64,000 nucleotides of DNA. Source: Apoda limacodes (Eukaryota; Arthropoda; Insecta; Lepidoptera; Limacodidae). This document shows, piece after piece, positions 58,101-64,000 of the stretch (position 1 is its first letter; every line of letters begins with the position of its first letter). The stretch spans positions 29,054,722-29,118,721 of the forward strand of contig OX291550.1 in assembly GCA_946406115.1 (NCBI GenBank), read 5' to 3'. The notes under the pieces are model-generated. The model did no database searches and had not been told where the DNA came from. It was given only the letters and a program-made list of their open reading frames with translations. The position numbers and the translations under genes were made by a program.

Positions 58101-61100
58101 TAAAAATCGTGAGGTTTCAGATCACTGCGATCGACTAGTATTTATGATCTTATTTCTATGTTTCAGTGATGGTGCATTGCCATAAAAGAGGCTCAGAGGC
58201 ATTGGTGGGTGATTTGTCCCATATATACAGATCGGAACAGGGTGAGTGGTGGCTACATTAAAATCATCTCTGGTCATATTGTATATACGTGTATTGGAAA
58301 AAACGCCCTGTTTTATCATGCTTATTGATGCTATAGTATTTTTACTGTGCCTAATTAAATTCACATTTTTGTACTGTGTACTGCACATATCTGTTATGAG
58401 GTAATTCGCCGCAAATCCAGTCATGGAAATAATGGACATCCGTGTATCTGACTGAATTTCGTTCACGAAAGTGACGCGTTCTATAGAAATACCCAATCAG
58501 CGTACGTCATAAATTTTCATACGGGACATTCTGACGCGTTCTGAATTATACGAGTGTGTGCCCTCTCAGATATACGATTGATCGACTTTGCCACTGACAT
58601 ATGGCCTTTTCAAAACTATGTGTATAAAAACGAACATGTAATGTTGCATTATGTTTCATCATTTTAAACATGGTCTACTTAGGTGTTCTGCTGAGGGTTA
58701 TCGTTATTTGAAGGTGTTCTTATCTACACTGATATATATTATCATCTCATTGCGTATATTTTATATCTGGAAATGAGTTGCTATGTGAGTCTGTTTCTTT
58801 GCCGGGTAGCCGTTAGACAAACCCGAGTCGAGTTTATATTCTTCAACTATTCTTTATGAGAAAAAAATATATCGTAGATTATATTTAGACTAATTATTAT
58901 TATTATTTAATTTAAATCAGACAATGTCCATATTTGTTAGTAACAATTTATACTTAAAAACTATGTTAGTACTATTATATTATTAATCTTACAAAAATAA
59001 AGTTTTCACATAGTCTGACGGACGTGCAGTTTAACGCAGTATTTTAGAATAGCGCTGTCAATCCTAGAAGATAATGTAATCAGGAGGCTGTAAGAACTGC
59101 CACGTACGCGACTCATCAAGGATGCCGTTCTACAGCGCATGATGCAGTAAAAATCTTTAATGCTTGCTTCAGCAAACATCCTAGTGCTGTATTTATTAAT
59201 GTACGTACACAATTGGTTGGCTCTCTACTATTATGTAAATGCTGTTTGAGGAAATTATAAATACCTAGTACTAAAATTTGTAACTTATATAACCGTGAGT
59301 CCCTGACACCCAAAGATGACTTATACGTCTATGTCATATTTGCTGACACCATTGTTATAACATTTTTATAGTCATATTCTTGAATTTGATTGCTGGAGTG
59401 AAATTGAATATTTTTATATAGGTGACAAAACCCTATTTTTCTGCTAAGGTAGACAGACCTAACAGAAGATATTAAGTTTATTCGGGGTAGTATCTACGCC
59501 AAAATGAAACACGTAAACTTATTGTAATCGGTGTTTAATAAACAAGTTAGTTTTTGATTCGGTGACAGTAAAAGGTAGGCATTAGAAGATCATTACAAGG
59601 CAAAATTTTCTTATTGTGATCTTTTTCTTTTTGTCACGGCGTAGTCGCTTAATTCCGCATATCGTGGCGTAGGCGGCAGTGTATCTACAAACAAAAATTA
59701 TCAAGCTGTAACTCTCCCTAATTCTGGGTACGCTGAAAGTTGAAACTATTACCAATTTTTATAATCCAGTCCTCAATTTTGTGGTTATCTAAATCGAAAA
59801 TGACTCAACCAGGCCACTGTTGGATATTGGCCTTTCCCAATGAACGCCACCACATCTGGTCCTCCGCCTTTCTCATCCTGCCACTTCCGGGTACCTCTCT
59901 CATGTCGTCGGTCAACCTGGTTGTCCGTGGAAAGTTCAGAACTGCCGAGAATCTTGGTCGGATTTGTTTGCCCAACCAGCTATAAGCTCTGCAACAATAC
60001 GACCTGTACCCCTCAAATGAAAATAGTGTTTAGTCTTCCTTAGAAAAAAAAATCTTTGTATGTATAATACTGTGGCCTTATTTAAACCCAAGAAAAAAAA
60101 AATGGCCCAACCCCAAAAATCCTGGTTACTTCTATGGTATGTTGTTATGTATGTACAATGTACTGCAAAACTGCAATTTAGTTTATCCTTATTATTACAA
60201 AAACCCAATAGCTTATCATACAGCGTAGGGTAAAGATATAACTTTTTTAAAGCTAATCGTAGTATGAATGAGGTGGTATACGTTGCCTCGCTTGGTTCTC
60301 CATGTTCATCAATTTCGTTTCTTCTCGTCTCGTTGGCTGTTCTTATCATTTGTATGCTGACGACTTACAGCTTCATTTGCCTATTAAAGTCGAATATCTC
60401 AAAGAAACTATACACAAAACAAACATAGAATTGAATTATATATATATATATAGAATTGAATTATAAATATAATTCAATTCTATGTTTGTTTTGTGTATAG
60501 TATCTTTGAGATCTTCGACTCTATATATATATTTATATATATTATGGTATAGTATAAGAGTTCTACATACATTTGATATATAAGTGGTCTACACACTTTA
60601 AAGTGGCAGTAAACCCAAAAAAATGCCAGAGTATAATTGTAGATAGTTCTTGGCAAATATCCAAATTTCACTTATCTGAAGTACCACCAATTTTATATAA
60701 CGGCACTATTGTACCTTACTGTGCCGACGGTTAGTAATGTTAACAAGTAATGCTTTAAAATATAGTACAAATTTCTGTCAATCAGCGTACAAGATGTCTT
60801 AGCTATTAAAGAGAGGTCCAATAGTTTTGATCGAGACCTCTAGCGGGAACATTCGACTAAGTCAGTCGAGAATTCAAGTATTTACGAGTTATTTTGGTTG
60901 TAACTTTAAAGCACGTGATGTTAAGTGTTGCATTATATGAATAAACTAGTTTAAGTAACCATTCCTAAAGGGACGCTGATGGGAATTAGCTTGTATAGAG
61001 CCCTCAACACTGGTGTGTAGTGGTCTGCTTAACATTTGTGTAAAAATTCAGTAGTGTGTTGTGTAGGTGGTGCGTCTCACCTAGGCGGGGTGCTGCTGAG

Positions 61101-61233
61101 CACAGTGGCAAACAAGCAGGATGGCACGTTTGACCTGCAGGAAGTAGCGCGACGCATCAGAGGTGCTTACATAAACGAGCCTATCACGTCAGTCGTCGCC
61201 GTTGAGAACACACAAAATGTCTGCGGAGGAAAG
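54871..61233 (+). CDS. L-threonine aldolase-like PLP enzyme, three 5' exons (3' end off window)
   Basis: Threonine aldolase family (beta-eliminating lyase fold), which splits L-threonine or L-allo-threonine into glycine and acetaldehyde using pyridoxal phosphate. Exons 54871-55126, 58167-58241 and 61067-61233 join in frame with phases 1, 1 and 0. From the ATG at 54892 they give 159 residues: [15 protein letters not shown] (15-29), [11 protein letters not shown] (39-49), [12 protein letters not shown] (67-78), [20 protein letters not shown] (80-99), [11 protein letters not shown] (102-112), [24 protein letters not shown] (146-159). The His in GDLSHI (97) corresponds to the residue stacking on the PLP ring in the family. 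The Schiff-base lysine and the C-terminal half lie beyond 64000. The frame is open upstream of the ATG to the acceptor at 54870, so a longer N-terminus is possible. No stop or frameshift lies in these exons, so the gene looks functional. It is the Tha1/GLY1 type. Confidence 0.93.
55231..55672 (+). mobile_element. LINE-type 3' end (copy 2) in intron 1
   Basis: Nearly identical to 24814-25253 over its whole length and ending in a GATTTTGATTTTGATTTT tail. High similarity between copies 30 kb apart suggests recent activity. It lies about 100 bp inside the first intron. Confidence 0.75.
55673..56721. other. Intron 1, no feature recognised
   Basis: AT-rich intronic sequence. 'ttaatatttcag' at about 55832-55843 looks like an acceptor, but what follows does not encode threonine aldolase. 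Confidence 0.4.
56722..57225 (+). pseudogene. LINE reverse transcriptase C-terminal remnant in intron 1
   Basis: Reads [14 protein letters not shown] (from about 56722), then in another frame [20 protein letters not shown] and KIFVLQK (56767-56850), and after a damaged part [40 protein letters not shown] (about 57000-57120), and [16 protein letters not shown] (about 57176-57223). These are the thumb and C-terminal segments of CR1/jockey-superfamily RTs (family forms YFHSVMSYG..LWG, YNTR, IRFYNK.P, Y...DYL). Several frame breaks and stops make it dead. Same strand as the host gene. Confidence 0.82.
57226..58166. other. Intron 1, no feature recognised
   Basis: AT-rich. The last bases (TATTTCTATGTTTCAG) form the acceptor of exon 2. 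Confidence 0.45.
58167..58241 (+). CDS. Threonine aldolase exon 2 (75 bp)
   Basis: Acceptor TTTCAG (58161-58166) and consensus donor CAGG|GTGAGT (58241/58242). Spliced to exon 1 it encodes the end of LIAV, then [20 protein letters not shown] and RSEQ plus the first base of the next Gly codon. The minus-strand open frame at 58122-58496 overlaps it and is a shadow. Confidence 0.92.
58242..59813. other. Intron 2, no feature recognised
   Basis: No coding or repeat call. The short open frames at 59006-59313 (minus) lack motifs. Confidence 0.4.
59814..59995 (+). repeat. Dispersed 'CCACTGTTGGATATTGGCC' repeat in intron 2
   Basis: Reads CCACTGTTGGATATTGGCCT, 'tcccaatgaacgccaccaca', 'ctggtcctccgcctttctca' and 'tcatgtcgtcggtcaacctg', a phrase that I recognise as a very common lepidopteran dispersed repeat (often next to RTE-type LINE sequence). 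The overlapping open frames at 59740-60043 come from it. Confidence 0.55.
60388..60520. repeat. Large near-perfect palindrome, 53-bp arms
   Basis: Left arm 60388-60440 (AGTCGAATATCTCAAAGAAA then CTATACACAAAACAAACATA and GAATTGAATTATA) and right arm 60468-60520 are inverted copies with 2 mismatches in 53 bp. The 27-bp loop itself repeats TAGAATTGAATTATA, so part of the arm occurs three times. It could form a cruciform or, in the pre-mRNA, a long hairpin. Located in intron 2. Confidence 0.93.
60521..61066. other. Intron 2, 3' part
   Basis: AT-rich intron. It ends AGTAGTGTGTTGTGTAG; the acceptor AG is at 61065-61066 and its pyrimidine tract is weak. Confidence 0.4.
61067..61233 (+). CDS. Threonine aldolase exon 3 (167 bp)
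   Basis: Begins with the last two bases of the split Gly codon and encodes [40 protein letters not shown] and [15 protein letters not shown]. The end is placed at AAAG|GTTATT (61233/61234) because the family continues KV(L/I)P here. GTTATT is a poor donor match. Reading on gives VISF and a stop. Confidence 0.88.
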
Positions 61234-61544
61234 GTTATTTCTTTTTAGTTAGCTGTACAAACAACATACGTGCATATTTTACAACATCTGAATTCGTGAG
61301 GGTTCCTCAAATAATTTACGATAATTGAAGCTTATAAACAGGGATGTATAGTGCACAATTCATATATGTTTCTTGAATCTGTTCTTACATGTATGCAGTT
61401 TTCCCCACGATATGTCCAGTGCCGTCGCAAATAAACAATGTAGGTACTTGAAAAAAGGGCTCTTTTGTTACATACTACGTTAGAACTACTTTGGAACGCA
61501 AGAAGATGTCGCAAATACATGTCTGGACAGGCCCGAGTTACTAC
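61234..61544. other. Intron 3, start
   Basis: No feature recognised. Confidence 0.4.
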
Positions 61545-62950
61545 AGTCACGGGGTCTTATTCCAAACAAAACAGAAATGAATGAAATTCATATCAATAGA
61601 TGGCGTTGTGTGTATCGATTTGTTATTTAGGTTGTTATTTTATTGAAAAAGAAAAGTATATATCAAAATGTACCTTAAGCAAACAAAAATAAAGTAATGG
61701 GCGCCTTTATTAAATTTTCGAAATTTTACATAAATTTAATAAGGTCGTTGTACTATAAGCGGCAATAAATTGAACTACGTGCCGGTTTAGTTAATAAATG
61801 TTCACTATTGATTAATAGATGACGCTGTTCGCATGTTCTGAGTTTGACAGCGACACACAACAGTGTCGCTGAATAATATAAATAGGTGTAGGTACTTACT
61901 AACCAAATAAAAAAATAATTTGGTATCTACCCACCTTAATCCTTAGATATATTAAAAAACAAACGCACGTAAGCGTGAACTTCGACCTCAGTACAATTTG
62001 TTTCTTTTAGTTCTATCCTGGGTCGAATGCGTCTAAGTTCTTAAACAATTGTTTTGTGAAAAGGATTTTGAAGAACAGCATGCCATCGCACAAGTGCACC
62101 TACTTTAGAATTGAAAACACTTCAGATAATAGCGCTTACATTTTTAACCAATTAAAAAAAAGGGAGGTTCTCAGTTTGACTCGTATGTTTGTCCGTGATT
62201 ATCTCGTGTTTGGCTGAACCCATTTTGATACGGTTTTCAGAAAAGTATTTGTTACATTCTGGAGAAGGTTATGGTATACAACAAATGTGTACCCCGTGAC
62301 ATTGTCGTTTGCATCAATCCGTTAATAATTAAGCGATGCATTAGATTAACTAGACCGATTTTTGTCAAAATTTTAGTACACTTACGAGCAAAAACTAATT
62401 TTAATATTTTCCAAATTGCTTAAGGGAAATATTTTGAGGTACTGCGGCTCAAAATTATTGTTTTGCCCTAAAGTACCTGTGTGCCAAACGGCTAAGCTCT
62501 ACATCGATTTGCGACTTGAAGTCGGTTATTCTTAACTTGGCTGTCGGATAGAAATGCATATGCATAGCATAGGTAAATGTTGCTTACTAGACCCCCTAAC
62601 CACATGACTAAATAACCCACCAGACTGATAGCTTAAAACAACGTTTCAAGAATCATTCCGAAGCTGGTAATGTTTGCAACTGACACATTTAGTAAATTAA
62701 ATCAATAGATAGCTGATATCGATTTCGTACCTCAGTTTAATGTATGGAGCTACCCCTAAATATTTTTTCTTAATTTCATTACAAATCTATTTAGTTCACA
62801 TAAGACTTTCTCTCTCTTTTGTACGTATTATAACATAAATTTATGAAAATACGAATTCATTTTAAATTTTTAATCTCAACACCCACTAAATACTAGCAAC
62901 TAACACAAAAACATAGGATTTTCAAAAAAGAATTTGATCACAAAACATCT
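61545..62950 (-). repeat. Composite repeat B, inverted relative to 48.6-51.9 kb
   Basis: About 1.4 kb. Its reverse complement matches, in the same order, 48571-48700, 49501-49945 and 50985-51870, without the intervening inserts. It includes the AAATCGATGTAGAG block (62425-62515). The end at 61549 reads CACGGGGTCTTATTCCAAAC. No transposase, RT or TIR was recognised in it. It lies in intron 3 of threonine aldolase. Confidence 0.85.
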
Positions 62951-63442
62951 GTCATTCAATAATAATTTAACCTTTGGGTTTTTTTCATCCGTGCGTTTGG
63001 TGGGAATCTTTTCATTAATAAACTATTTTAAATTATAAACCAGCCCGAAAAATTGTTATAAAATGTTATTTCGCAAATTAAATAAAAAAAAATATTTTAG
63101 GGGCTAAAATATTTTTTTTTTTTAATTTGCGATTTTCACATACCTACACTTAAAACTAATTAAACCCACCTTTTGGCCCCCTTATTTCGTAATTGAAAAA
63201 GCTTCCATCATTTCATTACATATTTTTAGTCTTAAACCTCAATACTAAATTTCCTGTAAATTACTTGACGCAAACAAAGGAATTCGGCAGAAACTTTTAA
63301 ACACCTTTGACCCCCTAATCCGTACCGGTTGTAAAAAAATATACCGAAAACAATGTACTGCTCCTAACTTTAGCGGTTTAGCTTTCGATTATAATTTTGT
63401 TATGTACCTACCTACTTTAACATATTTATTAGGTACCTACCT
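62951..63442. other. Intron 3; AT-rich hairpin at 63071-63132
   Basis: 63071-63132 is an inverted repeat: TCGCAAATTAAATAAAAAAA and its complement ending TTTTTTTAATTTGCGA around the centre TTTTAGGGGCTAAAA. The rest holds nothing recognisable. Confidence 0.7.
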
Positions 63443-63735
63443 CAGGGCTGTAGCTAGAGTTGAATCTAAGGTAGGGCAGCGGTGGTTTCATGCACGGGTA
63501 TGGCGCAAGTAATTTTTCTATCTTTCATTATTGAACCTGCTTGTGAGCGTGAGTAATTAAGGTAGAAGGTAATTGGGTGGGATCGCGGGAAAACAAGAGC
63601 AAGATGGTATTAATTTATAGTACGGTATAACAATTTATGTATATTAAACCTTAGTTTATGGTACTTTTAAGGTAGGGCATTAGTATTTCAAGGTAGGGCA
63701 TTGCCCCACAATGCCCCCCCTTAGCTACGGCTCTG
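63443..63735. mobile_element. hAT-like MITE, 293 bp
   Basis: Left end CAGGGCTGTAGCTAGAG; reverse complement of the right end CAGAGCCGTAGCTAAGGGG. The CAGGG-type ends and the flanking ACCTACCT (left) and ACCTAGTA (right), an imperfect 8-bp duplication, point to hAT. Internal phrases 'aaggtagggca' occur three times (about 63469, 63671 and 63691). No transposase. Confidence 0.65.
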
Positions 63736-64000
63736 ACCTAGTAATTTGCATAGATATCTGCATTTCGGATCGTTGCCGATTGGTTATAAATAATACTGTA
63801 AAATAATAGGTAGGTATATATTTTCATGACATATCTTCTTTAACATTATTATTTTAAATTTGAATAACTAGTTGAAAAAATCTTATTTACTACTAACTAC
63901 TAACATTACCTAGAAAATATTTAATTGCCTGAAATCTCAGAGCTTATTGCGGGGGGCGAATTTATGGAATTGCATCTCTCCTCTTGAGACCTTTTTTTCT
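63736..64000. other. No gene recognised
   Basis: AT-rich end of the window; the fourth threonine aldolase exon was not found here. Confidence 0.4.

Noticed and set aside
58122..58496. 124-codon minus-strand open frame
   Set aside because: It overlaps threonine aldolase exon 2 on the other strand, has no motif, and the plus-strand exon has matching splice sites and homology.

Overview
The window is AT-rich, intron- and transposon-dominated DNA from an insect, most probably a moth or butterfly (Lepidoptera). The basis is one exon with an insect-type non-muscle myosin II heavy chain sequence, a spliced insect-type threonine aldolase, and several repeat families that I associate with lepidopteran genomes: a tRNA-derived SINE, short Helitron-like elements ending in CTAG, 'ACCGACTTC' repeats, and elements ending in 'TTGGCCGGTTTT'. 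There is no bacterial gene organisation, no rRNA or tRNA gene that I would call functional, and no CRISPR array.

Only two host genes can be supported. The first coding exon of zipper-type non-muscle myosin II heavy chain lies on the minus strand (42823-43167). It ends at a GTAAGT donor, and the rest of that gene must lie at lower coordinates. I could not recognise its next exon in 1-42822, so that part of the window is probably largely first intron, though this is inference. The second gene is an L-threonine aldolase-like PLP enzyme on the plus strand, with three consecutive coding exons at 54871-55126, 58167-58241 and 61067-61233. The splice phases fit (1, 1, then 0), and the remaining exons, including the catalytic lysine, lie beyond the right edge. 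The two genes are divergent, with about 11.7 kb of repeat-rich DNA between them.

Left part (1-42.8 kb): decayed RTE-type LINE fragments (1.0, 12.8 and 29.4 kb), a 7 x 41-bp satellite with dimeric higher-order structure (4.87 kb), a cluster of 5S-rRNA-derived SINE copies (7.4-7.8 kb), tRNA-derived SINEs (9.6, 28.5 and 36.4 kb), tandem repeats of 111, 17 and 11 bp, several Helitron-like elements, a 469-bp TIR element with TTA flanks (36.8 kb), and a 730-bp piggyBac-type element with TTAA flanks (40.5 kb).

Middle (43-55 kb): a retroelement C-terminal fragment (44.5 kb), a tandem duplication (46.2-47.0 kb), a decayed jockey-type reverse transcriptase on the minus strand (47.1-48.4 kb), a composite repeat (48.6-51.9 kb), and a 524-bp Helitron-like element (52.6 kb). 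Right (55-64 kb): the threonine aldolase introns hold a LINE 3' end, a LINE reverse-transcriptase remnant and a near-perfect 53-bp-arm palindrome. After exon 3 comes an inverted copy of the 48.6-51.9 kb repeat, then a hAT-like TIR element.

I see no undescribed gene system. The most interesting structures are the inverted repeat pair flanking the threonine aldolase exons, the piggyBac-type element, the 5S-derived SINE cluster and the palindrome.
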